From the NCBI RefSeq assembly GCF_040100845.1, contig NZ_JAZHSH010000001.1, positions 1,922,001 to 1,986,000 of the forward strand: a DNA stretch of 64,000 nt. The letters run 5' to 3'. Of this stretch, positions 51,968 through 61,301 are shown piece by piece (positions within the stretch are counted from its first letter, which is position 1; each line of letters begins with the position of its first letter). The notes beneath the pieces were generated by a model that saw nothing but the letters and a program-made list of their open reading frames with translations, did not search any database and was not told the DNA's origin. This DNA comes from Chengkuizengella sp. SCS-71B. GTDB lineage: Bacteria > Bacillota > Bacilli > Paenibacillales > KCTC-33759. A program made the translations under genes and the position numbers.

Positions 51968-52219
51968 ATGAAAATCATATATTTAGTTAGTCTTACTATG
52001 TATTTGGTTATTTTAATGATTTATTTTTATTTCCTTGAACCAATTTTTGAAGGAAATAAGGTGTTATCGCTTTTAGTACTTGGTATATTTTCGGCTTTAC
52101 ATGGTTATCTTTCAAAAATACTCGAATCACACTTCAACTTCCTATCAAAAAAAATGGATGGTCAAATGGCTGTATTTATAATATTTGGATTGATTTTATT
52201 TCTTTTAATCTTTACCTAA
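51968..52219 (+). CDS. Small membrane protein, 83 aa
   Basis: The product has three predicted membrane helices (residues ~3-23, ~33-50 and ~66-82) with a short KKMDGQ loop before the last. GGAGGATAGATAG lies upstream of the ATG. The family is not recognised. It sits between the resolvase relic and the truncated DUF4362 copy, so it may be a passenger of the same former element. Confidence 0.5.
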   Translation: MKIIYLVSLTMYLVILMIYFYFLEPIFEGNKVLSLLVLGIFSALHGYLSKILESHFNFLSKKMDGQMAVFIIFGLILFLLIFT

Positions 52220-52263
52220 AAAGTACATTCAAAGTTAGTGTATTATTTTGTTCCAAATATAGA

Positions 52264-52581
52264 CTTGGTGAAATAACTAATATTGATATATTTATGCGAT
52301 TTATTGAAAATCTTGGCCAAGGAATTAAGGATGAAATTAAAATAGTAAGATATACTGAAGAAGGAGATCCAATCTTGCGAGACATTGAGTTCGATGGGGA
52401 AAATATTATTACAACAATTGATACTACAAGAGACCGTTTTGGCAAAGGACAGGTAAGTACTTTTATATGTAAAACAATCAAAGTAGAAGAAATAGAAGAG
52501 CTGAATCAGTATAAGCATTACCTATTAAATGATTGTAATCAAGAGTATATTGATACTTCTATCTTGGTTATTCAGAAGTAA
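52264..52581 (+). pseudogene. Truncated second copy of the DUF4362 domain
   Basis: From GEITNIDIF on, the sequence is homologous to the lipoprotein at 3817-4278 (85 of 102 residues identical by hand count). The signal peptide and lipobox are missing: upstream the frame reads FCSKYRL, a possible decayed trace of the CSEY lipobox, with no start codon in place. Internal ATG at 52294 could yield a 95-residue cytosolic fragment. I regard it as a 5'-truncated duplicate. Confidence 0.7.
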
Positions 52582-52722
52582 TTGGAAAGTACATGTCTTA
52601 GAAGATTAGATTAGGCTATTAATTATTTTATTGAAGGTCATCATATTCGAATAAAATATTTACTTTTATGTTTAAACAATGCTGAAAAACTATAGCAAAT
52701 CTAAACCTGTTGTATTCAGCTA

Positions 52723-53694
52723 TCATTCACTAAAAACAATGCTAGATAATTCTTCTGCAACAGCATTCAAATTATGACTGATATTATTAATAACAATAAT
52801 TGTTACCTTATCTTCAATATATCGAAGAACAAGAGATGTATATCCAATAGTACCGCCAGAAAATAGGACGTATTTTTTATTTAGATTGTCTCCAGTCGTA
52901 CAACCATAGCCAAATGGTTCAAAATAGGATTGGTACATTTTATCAATTGAGATTCTTTTAAGTAACGTATCGGTATATAATGCTTTATCAAGTAAAGCTA
53001 AATCATGAACATTTGAAAACATTTCTCCGGCTGCATACAAATTAGAAGAATAAATTGTTGGTATTCTTTTTAAGTCAGAATCAACCCATTCATAACCCTC
53101 AGCTAAGTTGTTTCCTTTAGTTAGATTATCTGGAAATCCTGTTAGTTTCAAATTTAGAGGTTTCAAAATATGATCGTTAATATATTCTTCATAGGATTGT
53201 CCTGAAATTTTTTCTATAATTAGACCTAATAAAATATAGTTTGAATTTGAATATTCACTTTGTAGACCTGGATTAAAATTTAGTGGTTTATTTTTGAAAA
53301 TATCAAAAGTCTGCTCAACGCTCATTTTTTCTGTAAAACAATCTAAAAAATGTTCCGTATCAAAAAAGTTAGGAACTCCAGAGCCATGAGCTAGTAGATG
53401 GTGAATGGAGATTTTATTACTTTCTTCATATTCAGGAAAAAAGCGTTCACAGGTTTCGTGTAAATCTAGTAAATCTTTTTCATAAAGCTGCATAATAGCA
53501 ATCGCAGTAAAAGTTTTTGTGATGGACCCTACATAGAACTGAGTATTACTCTGATTCGGTATGTTGTCTTCGAAGTTAGCCATGCCAACTCCCCCACTTT
53601 CGATAACTTCCCCATCCTTTGAAATTAAGAATGCTCCATTGAATTGTTGCTTTTCAGATAAATTAGTAATATATTTTTTTATTTTATTTATCAA
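52723..53694 (-). CDS. Serine hydrolase of the beta-lactamase/penicillin-binding fold (class C-like)
   Basis: The TTG at 53694, eight bases after AGGAG, gives 323 residues. Motifs of the S12/beta-lactamase fold are present: GSITKTF (Ser-x-x-Lys), YSNSNYILL (Tyr-x-Asn), and LFSGGTIGYT in the KTG position, here SGG. No signal peptide is seen with this start, so the enzyme may be cytosolic. Such proteins include esterases, D-aminopeptidases and true lactamases; the substrate is not readable. Confidence 0.85.
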   Translation of the reverse strand: MINKIKKYITNLSEKQQFNGAFLISKDGEVIESGGVGMANFEDNIPNQSNTQFYVGSITKTFTAIAIMQLYEKDLLDLHETCERFFPEYEESNKISIHHLLAHGSGVPNFFDTEHFLDCFTEKMSVEQTFDIFKNKPLNFNPGLQSEYSNSNYILLGLIIEKISGQSYEEYINDHILKPLNLKLTGFPDNLTKGNNLAEGYEWVDSDLKRIPTIYSSNLYAAGEMFSNVHDLALLDKALYTDTLLKRISIDKMYQSYFEPFGYGCTTGDNLNKKYVLFSGGTIGYTSLVLRYIEDKVTIIVINNISHNLNAVAEELSSIVFSE

Positions 53695-53811
53695 AATTAT
53701 CGCTCCTGTAAGATTGAGGTTTTCACAAAAACATAGATTAGCTCTAAATTTAATATAGTTAAACAATGGTAGAGTGTCAACACTTTAATGACCATAAGCT
53801 TTGAAAAAAAG

Positions 53812-53869
53812 TTGACAATGGAAAAATTTATAAATAAAATATGAGTATACTCATTATTGAGCATGCTCA
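53812..53869 (+). promoter_or_regulatory. Promoter and operator of the MMPL exporter gene
   Basis: TTGACA (53812-53817) and TAAAAT (53835-53840) are 17 bases apart. Just downstream are two perfect palindromes, ATGAGTATACTCAT (53841-53854) and TGAGCATGCTCA (53858-53869), 16 bp centre to centre. The same elements occur before the tetR gene at 56924, which identifies the likely repressor. Confidence 0.7.
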
Positions 53870-53958
53870 TATTTTATTTATACTTTTTTAATATCATGAG
53901 TAATTAAAAAACAACAAAAGAGAGAATGATATTGGAATTAGAAAGAGGAGGAATTAAA

Positions 53959-56628
53959 ATGATGAAGCGATTATTTACATTTATATTCCGTGCAACTACA
54001 ACAAAACCAAAAACAGTATTAGCTGTTTCACTTTTGGTAACTATTTTATTGGGATTTGCGACCGTAGGTTTAAAAATGGAGGTTAGCTGGGTTGGATTAA
54101 CACCAAAGGATCATCCATCTGTGAAGCAATATGACAAAATTATGGAGCATTTTCCATCGATGAACAATATCATCGTGATTGTAGAAGCGGAGAATCCCGC
54201 TAAACTTGATCAAGCAGTTGAAACTGCTAAGGGGAGGCTGCTCTTATTAGATGAATATGTGCAAAGTGTTTCTGCTCAGGTGGATGAGGATTTTCTCATT
54301 AAAAATGGTCTTATGTTATTAGATGAAAATGTGATTGAAATGACAGGAATGGCCTTAAGTGATCCTAATCTAGATCGTTATTTATCTTTTATGAATAGGA
54401 ACTTAACAGTGGTTTCTAATCAGATAAAAGAGGGTAACGTCATGACAAACCAAGAAGAACAGGAGATCGCATCTTCTTTGATAGGTATGGACTGGTTTTT
54501 CCACTCTGTATTAGTAGAAGAGAATGAACAACTTGACAGGGGTGTGAGTAGACTTGTATTCGGGGACCCTTATACCAGGTCAATAGACGGTACCCAAATA
54601 GTGATGATGGTTCAGCCTACATTTGATATCACTGATTTTGAAAAAGTAGCTCCTGGAGTGAATACAATTGAAGCGGAACTTGTTCAAATAGAAAAAGAAA
54701 TTTCTGGGATTAGCTATGGATTGACTGGAATGCATGTTGTTGGTAAAGATGAATTAGAAAGTACAGAATCTGATTCTATTCTAACAACGGTAATCGCTAT
54801 GATAGGTATATTCATTGTATTGTATGTGGCATTTCGTATGATTTCTGTCCCTATTTTGGCTTTTATCCCTCTTCTTATTGGGGTGATATGGGATTTTGGA
54901 ATCGTTTCTCTAGTCATTGGAAGATTAAATATAATTACAGTTTTTACTTTCGTAATTCTAATTGGACTTGGCATTGACTTCTCTCTACATCTACTAAGTG
55001 GATTTACGGAAAAACGGAGTAAAGGAGCTGGGAAGAAAGAGTCCTTAGAGTATACACTTCTAAAGGTGGGACCAAGTATATTGATAGGTGCTTTATCTAC
55101 AGCCTTTGCATTTTTTGTCATGATGACCAGCTCGTTGGATATGTTAAAAGAGTTAGGTTTTGTAATGGGGTCTGGAATATTGACTACTGTTCTTGCTGTA
55201 TTTTTCATCTTACCTTCAATTCTTATCTTAGGTAAACAAAAAAATCTATCCAAAGTAAAGGGCGAATATAAATCTCTTGGAAAAACAGCATCTTTTAGCC
55301 ATCGCTATCGTTATGTAGTGTTATGTGTTGTAATCGTTTTTATAGGAATAATTGGTTTTAAATCCACAGACAATGAATTTGATCTAAACATGCTTAATTT
55401 GGAACCAAAAGGATTAGAATCTGTTGAATTAATGGAGAAAATGAGTGAGGATTTCGGAATGAGTTCTGAAGGACTTCTAGTTGAACAGGGAAGTCTAGAA
55501 GATATTTATAAGTTGTCCCAACAATTAAAAAATGAAGAATCTGTTTCAGACACAATGAGTATTGCTGATATATTACCTGATGTTGAAGTTCAAGAGCAGC
55601 GGATGCAAACGATTGAAAAAATAGAAAATGTACTTTCGAAACAAATGCCTTATCGATCAGTTACAAAAGAAGAATTTTTACAAGGATTAGAAGATATAGA
55701 GGATACAATCCAAACATTGTATGAGCATGCAGAGACAGATCGTTTAAAGCACGCAAGTAAACTGTTTTTCGAAGACGGTGGTCAGCCATCGAATTTAAAT
55801 CTGTTTATAGATCGAATAAATAATATGTCTACACAACAGTTCGAATGGATGCAATTAGAATTTTATACACTACTTCAAAGTAAAAGTAAGCAAATGTTAG
55901 ATCCTAAAATACTTGGTCTTGATGATTTACCAAATGATTTGAAATCACAATTAGTTAGTAAAGATGGAAAACACTTTTTACTGACTGCTTACCCTAACTT
56001 TGACATTTGGGAAGAGTTAAAAAATAAAAAAGGCGAAAACTTCATTTATATGTTACAAGAATTAGATTCTGGATTTACAGGCACACCGATTTTTATGAAG
56101 ACATTGTATGATTCCGTTAAGGATGAAATTGTGAGAACGGGGATACTAGTTTTACTTGTTTTATTTACGATTTTGTTACTTCACTTCAGATCCTTTAAAT
56201 ATGCATTGTTGGCGTTTTTACCCTTAATCTTGGCACTTGTATTAACTTCAGGTATGATGGGGTGGCTAGGATTAAAATGGAATATCCTTAATGTTTTGGC
56301 TTTACCTCTTATTATTGGTATTGGTGTTGATGATGGAGTGCATTTGCTGCACCGTTATAAATCTACAAATCAATCTATAATTGAAGTTTTTTCTAGTGTG
56401 GGGAGAGCGATATTGATCACCACTTTGACAACAATGTTTGCGTTTGGATCTTTAATGCTTGCAAGCTATAGGGGCTTATCTTCTTTAGGAACTGCGTTAT
56501 TTATCGGAGTTGGGTTTGCGTTTTTACTATCTATCATTGTCCTACCTATTTTCTTAAAAGATAGGGAGATGGTTTATTTGAAATTAGATAACGATGGTGA
56601 AAACAATTCTAAAACGCACAATGGTTAA
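53959..56628 (+). CDS. MMPL/RND-family exporter
   Basis: The ATG at 53959, behind GAGGAGG, gives 889 residues with the RND topology. There is one helix (~18-38), an external loop of ~200 residues, helices ~250-425 with the ILIGLGIDFSLHLL motif, one around 450-475, a second external loop, then a second helical half with GIGVDDGVHLLHRYK. This is the HAE3/MMPL type, pumping hydrophobic or lipid-like molecules by proton motive force. The VFTFVILIGLGID and NVLALPLIIGIGVDD pairs mark the duplicated halves. It is probably repressed by the downstream TetR protein. Confidence 0.9.
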   Translation: MMKRLFTFIFRATTTKPKTVLAVSLLVTILLGFATVGLKMEVSWVGLTPKDHPSVKQYDKIMEHFPSMNNIIVIVEAENPAKLDQAVETAKGRLLLLDEYVQSVSAQVDEDFLIKNGLMLLDENVIEMTGMALSDPNLDRYLSFMNRNLTVVSNQIKEGNVMTNQEEQEIASSLIGMDWFFHSVLVEENEQLDRGVSRLVFGDPYTRSIDGTQIVMMVQPTFDITDFEKVAPGVNTIEAELVQIEKEISGISYGLTGMHVVGKDELESTESDSILTTVIAMIGIFIVLYVAFRMISVPILAFIPLLIGVIWDFGIVSLVIGRLNIITVFTFVILIGLGIDFSLHLLSGFTEKRSKGAGKKESLEYTLLKVGPSILIGALSTAFAFFVMMTSSLDMLKELGFVMGSGILTTVLAVFFILPSILILGKQKNLSKVKGEYKSLGKTASFSHRYRYVVLCVVIVFIGIIGFKSTDNEFDLNMLNLEPKGLESVELMEKMSEDFGMSSEGLLVEQGSLEDIYKLSQQLKNEESVSDTMSIADILPDVEVQEQRMQTIEKIENVLSKQMPYRSVTKEEFLQGLEDIEDTIQTLYEHAETDRLKHASKLFFEDGGQPSNLNLFIDRINNMSTQQFEWMQLEFYTLLQSKSKQMLDPKILGLDDLPNDLKSQLVSKDGKHFLLTAYPNFDIWEELKNKKGENFIYMLQELDSGFTGTPIFMKTLYDSVKDEIVRTGILVLLVLFTILLLHFRSFKYALLAFLPLILALVLTSGMMGWLGLKWNILNVLALPLIIGIGVDDGVHLLHRYKSTNQSIIEVFSSVGRAILITTLTTMFAFGSLMLASYRGLSSLGTALFIGVGFAFLLSIIVLPIFLKDREMVYLKLDNDGENNSKTHNG

Positions 56629-56923
56629 TATAACAATGTTAATCTTTTATAATTAATACATTAAAGTATAAAAGAGAAATATCTACAAATGCTTCTCCAA
56701 TGGAGAGGTTTTTGTATGTTTCTAACATAAACTCAATTGATTAGTATGTGATTCGAAAACTTCTTTCGAACAATCTGAGTTAATTGTACTAGTAACTATA
56801 GAGATATTATTATTTTGGTGTAAGACAAATCGCAAGAAAAAATTTGCTAAATCAGTTATTATATAAAGAAGATGTAACATTAGGTAGCCTCAATACCATG
56901 TTCGTGGAAACTGGATAAAAAAG

Positions 56924-56975
56924 CTGACAATGGAAAAGTTTAATATAAATAACCAGAGTATACTCATTAATGAGT
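56924..56975 (+). promoter_or_regulatory. Promoter/operator upstream of tetR, related to that of the exporter
   Basis: CTGACA-ATGGAAAA at 56924 parallels TTGACA-ATGGAAAA at 53812. It is followed by GAGTATACTC (56956-56965) and the overlapping perfect palindrome ACTCATTAATGAGT (56962-56975). The -10 element is poor. It implies autoregulation. Confidence 0.6.
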
Positions 56976-57004
56976 GCCTCATAATTGAGAAAGGAGTTTT
57001 TACT

Positions 57005-57631
57005 ATATCTGGGATTCGAGAAAATAAGAAACAACGAACTAGAGAAAAAATCATTCAAGTATCCAAAGAGTTATTTTTAACAGAAGGTTATGATGGGACA
57101 ACAACAAAGAAGATTGCTCAAAAAGCTGAAATTGGAGAAGGTACCATTTTCAATTATTTTGATTCCAAGCTGGAAATTTTATATGCGTCCATGATGGATG
57201 AATTTAATCTAATTGAGAGTGGAGAGAAGGATATTGTTGTAAATCTGAATCTAACCGTCGAAGAATCGATATTAGCATTTATTGATCAATATTCTGATGG
57301 TTTCCATTTATTTGATAAATCTTTTATGCGAGAAATTATCGTGGGTTCACTCAATCAATATAAAACAAATCCCGGTTTTCTAAACATGATTGTTAAAAAT
57401 GATTATCAAGCGATTGCTCAAATAGAGAATCTGTTGCTCCAATACAAGCAAGCGGGGGTATTACCAGCGGATTATGATACTAAAGAAGGTGCAGAAACTG
57501 CAACAAGTGCAATTGTATTTGAGTATTTAAGTTTCTTTTATAATGACGATAAAACGTTTGATCAATGTTATGAAGGACTGAAAAAGAAACTACACATTCT
57601 TTTTCATTGGTCGGTAAAGAGTAAGAATTAA
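57005..57631 (+). CDS. TetR-family regulator (start codon uncertain: ATA)
   Basis: The protein has a TetR helix-turn-helix: TREKIIQVSKELFLTEGYDG, then TTKKIAQKAEIGEGTIFNYF and a helical ligand domain. AAAGGAG at 56990-56996 is eight bases before the ATA at 57005, which would encode the first residue of an ordinary TetR start (SGIRENKKQR). The only in-frame ATG is at 56930, within the promoter, and would place the operator inside the gene. Possibly a rare ATA start, a mutation of ATG, or a sequencing error. It probably represses itself and the MMPL exporter. Confidence 0.75.
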   Translation: MSGIRENKKQRTREKIIQVSKELFLTEGYDGTTTKKIAQKAEIGEGTIFNYFDSKLEILYASMMDEFNLIESGEKDIVVNLNLTVEESILAFIDQYSDGFHLFDKSFMREIIVGSLNQYKTNPGFLNMIVKNDYQAIAQIENLLLQYKQAGVLPADYDTKEGAETATSAIVFEYLSFFYNDDKTFDQCYEGLKKKLHILFHWSVKSKN

Positions 57632-57754
57632 AGTATTTGTGATGAAAGAGTTGCTTTAGTTTTGTGAGTTAGAAAAGGAGTTTATTTATGAGAGCTAAAA
57701 AATATTAAATACTTGTTAGCTTTAGTTATTGTAAGGGTTTGGTTAGGAGAAACT

Positions 57755-58648
57755 ATGAACAACTTTATGATAGGACAATATGGAAGTTTTGATTATTACA
57801 AATTTAATAGAGATTTTAAGGATGTATTTTTTGGAATAGAAGCTTGTTTATTTGCACAAGAAAAAGACACATTAAACTTAATAAAAGAATCACAAGAAAA
57901 AGGGTTTCAAATTGGGATTCATTTTCCATTTCGATCAGAAAATGTAAAAGTAAGAGATGCTCTTTTTTTAGATCAAAATAAAAAAACAAGAGAAGATGCC
58001 TACAATTGGATAGAAAATGAATTAGAGTATTTGACTTCGGTAAATCCTGCCTATGTTTTATTTCATTATCCTAAACCTGTCATTTTAGATGATAGAGTAG
58101 ATTGGAGTAAGTGGCGTTTTACAAACCCAAGTGAGTTCGTTTATGAAAGTAATTATTCTTTTGAAGAGTTAAAAGAATATAGTGAATATTTATTTGAGTG
58201 GTTATCACAGAAGAGTGAGCAGTTTAATTTCACTCCTGTGTTGGAGTTCGACGGGATAAATCAATATGTGTATCATAATGATTTTTTAGTAGATTTATTA
58301 GAAAAATATAAAAATATTAAACTATGTTTGGATACGGGTAGATTACATTTACAGGATAAATTAGATCCAAATTTTGATGCTACATCTACTATCAAAAAAT
58401 ATGCTAAATATGCAAAATTGATTCATTTATGGAATGTACAAGTAAACGAACAGGTTGAACACTCACATTTTCCAGTATTGCCTGAACTAAAGCCTGAAGA
58501 TGGTTGGGCACCCATAGAAGTTTATTTACGTATTATTAAACAAGAAAATAAAAATGTAAAAATTCTCTTTGAACATAGATCAGATTTAATTAGTGAAGAG
58601 GATCTAGAAAGATGTTATTCATGGGTAGATGATATTCTAAATCATTGA
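57755..58648 (+). CDS. TIM-barrel protein of the sugar-phosphate isomerase/AP endonuclease family
   Basis: The ATG at 57755, behind TTAGGAG, gives 297 residues. The xylose isomerase-like TIM-barrel pattern is visible: IGIHFPFR, YVLFHYPKP, PVLEFDGIN, KLCLDTGRLHLQ (metal-binding Asp and His), and NVKILFEHRS. Enzymes of this family isomerise sugars or cut AP sites; neither is specified here. Just upstream, MRAKKY-LLALVIVRVWLG reads as a frameshifted small membrane-protein start, so the region before it may hold a relic. Confidence 0.75.
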   Translation: MNNFMIGQYGSFDYYKFNRDFKDVFFGIEACLFAQEKDTLNLIKESQEKGFQIGIHFPFRSENVKVRDALFLDQNKKTREDAYNWIENELEYLTSVNPAYVLFHYPKPVILDDRVDWSKWRFTNPSEFVYESNYSFEELKEYSEYLFEWLSQKSEQFNFTPVLEFDGINQYVYHNDFLVDLLEKYKNIKLCLDTGRLHLQDKLDPNFDATSTIKKYAKYAKLIHLWNVQVNEQVEHSHFPVLPELKPEDGWAPIEVYLRIIKQENKNVKILFEHRSDLISEEDLERCYSWVDDILNH

Positions 58649-58878
58649 TGAAAAGACTTTCTATTGGTCAGTAGCTATTAGTGCTTGGATCATAACTTTC
58701 CTTGTATGTTTATTTTTTAAGTGTATGTTGGAAATTATAAGTTATCTCGATAGGTTGTATTTCAATTCCATACAGAATAATTAGCAGTAGCAAAATAACT
58801 TGCATATGTTATATAAATAAATAGTAAAAATAAAATTTTGTTAAATCAATGTCATAAAATGGAAATATATGTCTCACA

Positions 58879-59154
58879 TCACTCCAAACGCATGACAGAG
58901 ATTTCAGGAGAACAATTTACTCTAATCGGAAGTTTTACAGTGCCTAAACCTCGATTTATATAAAAAAATGATTGGGGAGTTATTTTTTTCATTCCTACAT
59001 GAAAATGCTTATATGCTCCAAACGTTTTATGGAAAAAACGAATTTGACCTCCATGAGTATGTCCAGTAAGTAAGAGGTTGTATCGAAGTTTATTTTCATA
59101 ACTTAATAGAACGAACCAAATCAGCATTTTTTCCACCTAAATCATATTTTTCGC
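58879..59154 (-). pseudogene. C-terminal remnant of a metallophosphoesterase
   Basis: LLLTGHTHGGQIRF and INRGLGTVKLPIRVNCSPEISV match the end of YkuE/YaeI-type phosphoesterases. The frame breaks upstream: KYDLGGKNADLVRSIKL is in another frame and the catalytic N-terminal two thirds are missing. It abuts the intact phosphoesterase gene at 59162. Confidence 0.75.
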
Positions 59155-59161
59155 ATGTTAT

Positions 59162-59887
59162 TTAGAAATTTAACGTTTGTTTCAACACGGAATACGTCTT
59201 ATAGCCGTCATCATTTATCTCCAAACAATTCAGTTGTGAACCATAACAACAGCTACCATCAATCCCGATCTTACCATCCCCAAACCAGATTTCATCACAT
59301 TCATGGATGTCTGCTAATGGAGTATGTCCAAAAACGACTGTTTTATCTAGTTTTAATGGACTCTTAATAAACTCATCTCTTATCCATATGAAAGTTTCCA
59401 TCGGATGATCTTTCCAGTTATGATTCTCACTTTCAGGACTTATCCCTGCATGCACAAAAATATGAGATTCTGTTTCATAATGAAGAGGTAAAGAGGATAG
59501 AAATTTTATATGTTCAGAATAATTTTCTAGTATAAATTGCTTTGCCTCTTCATGTGTGTGACCTAATTCGAACCATTCTAAACCACAATAACTGTATACA
59601 GTATATTCGCCTCCATTGCGGAAATAATGTGCGAATTTTTTTGGATCATCTAACAATAACCAATCTAAAAACATTTGATCATGATTTCCTTTAAGACAAA
59701 TCACACTGTTTTCTTTATTTAGCTGCATAACCATTTCAATTACTTCTTTTGAATGTTCCCCTCGATCGCAATAATCACCTAATAGAATTAATTTATCCTT
59801 TTGAGGCTCAAATTTCGCAAGAGTTAGTAGTTTATTGAATTCATCATAACATCCATGGATGTCACTTATGGCTAGTATTCTTTTCAT
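59162..59887 (-). CDS. PPP-type metallophosphoesterase (PrpE/ApaH-like)
   Basis: The 241-residue protein has SDIHGCYDE, LGDYCDRGEHS, LKGNHDQMFLDW and FGHTPLADI, the metal and phosphate residues of serine/threonine-phosphatase and bis(5'-nucleosyl)tetraphosphatase enzymes. Cytosolic. Substrate could be a phosphoprotein or Ap4A. AGGTGATG precedes the ATG. Confidence 0.9.
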   Translation of the reverse strand: MKRILAISDIHGCYDEFNKLLTLAKFEPQKDKLILLGDYCDRGEHSKEVIEMVMQLNKENSVICLKGNHDQMFLDWLLLDDPKKFAHYFRNGGEYTVYSYCGLEWFELGHTHEEAKQFILENYSEHIKFLSSLPLHYETESHIFVHAGISPESENHNWKDHPMETFIWIRDEFIKSPLKLDKTVVFGHTPLADIHECDEIWFGDGKIGIDGSCCYGSQLNCLEINDDGYKTYSVLKQTLNF

Positions 59888-60040
59888 TTCATCACCTAAT
59901 GTCTAGAATAATATATGTAATCCTTTTTGTAAATTGAGTACAATATCTTCCATCCAAGATGTCAGTGCGGATGAAGCGATTGTAGTTCAATTGAGGGATG
60001 AGAAATACAAAAAAGCAATTTGAAGAGGGGAGTATCATTT

Positions 60041-60073
60041 AAAAAAAGGAGATTTTTTCAGATAAAAATCTCC
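60041..60073 (-). terminator. Terminator of the methyltransferase gene
   Basis: GGAGATTTTT and AAAAATCTCC form a perfect ten-base stem; seven T's follow on the minus strand. Confidence 0.85.
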
Positions 60074-60114
60074 AAGCTTTTATGAAAAAATTAATATGTC
60101 CATACTTATTATCT

Positions 60115-60930
60115 TTACGTTTTTTCTGCAACTAAAGTAAAAGTTTTGGGAATTCCTTTGTCAAAAACCTCACTAGATAGGTTTGGTTCTTCGTCTAAGC
60201 TTTGAATGACTAATCCTGCTTTGGCAATTGCAGTAACAATTTCTCCAAGATTCCAATTACGATGTAATACTTTCCTAGGTTCTTTTTCTTGATCTAGAAA
60301 TTTGATAAAGGATACTTCTTTTTCCTCTATTGAAGTATTAAAGTAATCTCCCGTAACTTTATGTTTACGGATTTTGGATGTAGAACCTCTAGAAGTGATT
60401 AGTTTCGTTGTAACTGGATGAAAATCTCTAATGATAAATCGTCCTTGATTCCCTAGTAGCTTGTAGGCGATAGCAAAAAAAGGATTTAAATCAATAAAAT
60501 AATGTAAGATCCCCATTTCTGCAAAAACGATGTCATAATCAGCAGTTAGATGCTCTTGAGATAAGGAAAGGACATCACTCAAAATATATTCTAGTTTTAC
60601 TTCTGCTTCGTGTGCTAATTCCTTAGCATAACGTTGATTCCCTTCAGAAAAATCAACTACCGTCACATCTGCCCCTAATAATGCTAACGCTATTGCTTTA
60701 CTTCCATTGGAGCCCATCAGATTCATGATCTTTTTCCCTTTTACATCACCAAATTTATCGTAAAGAACGGAGAGGTTCTTTGATGGAGCTTTTCTGATCT
60801 TCTTAACTGCTTCTCTAGGTTCTCCAAATCGCTGTACCCAAGCGTTGTAAGTTTCCTTATTCCAAATTTCTTCATTCAATTTCATTGAAATTTTTTGTTC
60901 ATTTTTTTGTTTGTTCTTAAAACTTTGCAT
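60115..60930 (-). CDS. SAM-dependent class I methyltransferase
   Basis: The ATG at 60930, behind GAGG, gives 271 residues. Motif I is IMNLMGSNGSKAIALALLG and motif II VTVVDFSEGNQ, with YDIVFAEMGILHYF further on. The acceptor is unknown; a small molecule is likely because no substrate-recognition domain is added. N-terminal residues are Lys/Gln-rich (SFKNKQKNEQK). A perfect terminator follows. Confidence 0.85.
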   Translation of the reverse strand: MQSFKNKQKNEQKISMKLNEEIWNKETYNAWVQRFGEPREAVKKIRKAPSKNLSVLYDKFGDVKGKKIMNLMGSNGSKAIALALLGADVTVVDFSEGNQRYAKELAHEAEVKLEYILSDVLSLSQEHLTADYDIVFAEMGILHYFIDLNPFFAIAYKLLGNQGRFIIRDFHPVTTKLITSRGSTSKIRKHKVTGDYFNTSIEEKEVSFIKFLDQEKEPRKVLHRNWNLGEIVTAIAKAGLVIQSLDEEPNLSSEVFDKGIPKTFTLVAEKT

Positions 60931-61301
60931 TGTTTTCAACCTCATTCATAGATGTTTATCTAAATAATTATCATTTGTTATTAACTTGTATTGCTACTCA
61001 ACAATTATTTTATACTCGAATCCAGCAAAAAGATGTAACCGTGTTATTTTACACTCTGAGTAAAGATTAGTCTAGAACATATGACAGTTAGTATTATGAA
61101 CAATCTATGTTATTAAAATAAAATATCCATAAGTTTGAACTACTAACAATTTTTTCATTCATCTACTGTAGTGATACAAGAAAAATAGAGGAAAACTTAT
61201 TTTATAACCGCTTTCTTTATAATTTAAAAGTTCTATTTTTAATATAAAACATAAACTAATAGTAATAAGCTAGTCCAAGCAAGAATAAGGAGGGTTTTTA
61301 A
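60931..61301. other. Gap with only a weak promoter candidate
   Basis: TATAAT at 61218-61223 could be a -10 for the pyrimidine operon, but the -35 region is poor. No ORF or other site stands out. Confidence 0.35.

Noticed and set aside
54714-55253. Minus-strand ORF of 179 codons inside the MMPL gene
   Set aside because: Antisense of conserved RND membrane segments; no independent signal.
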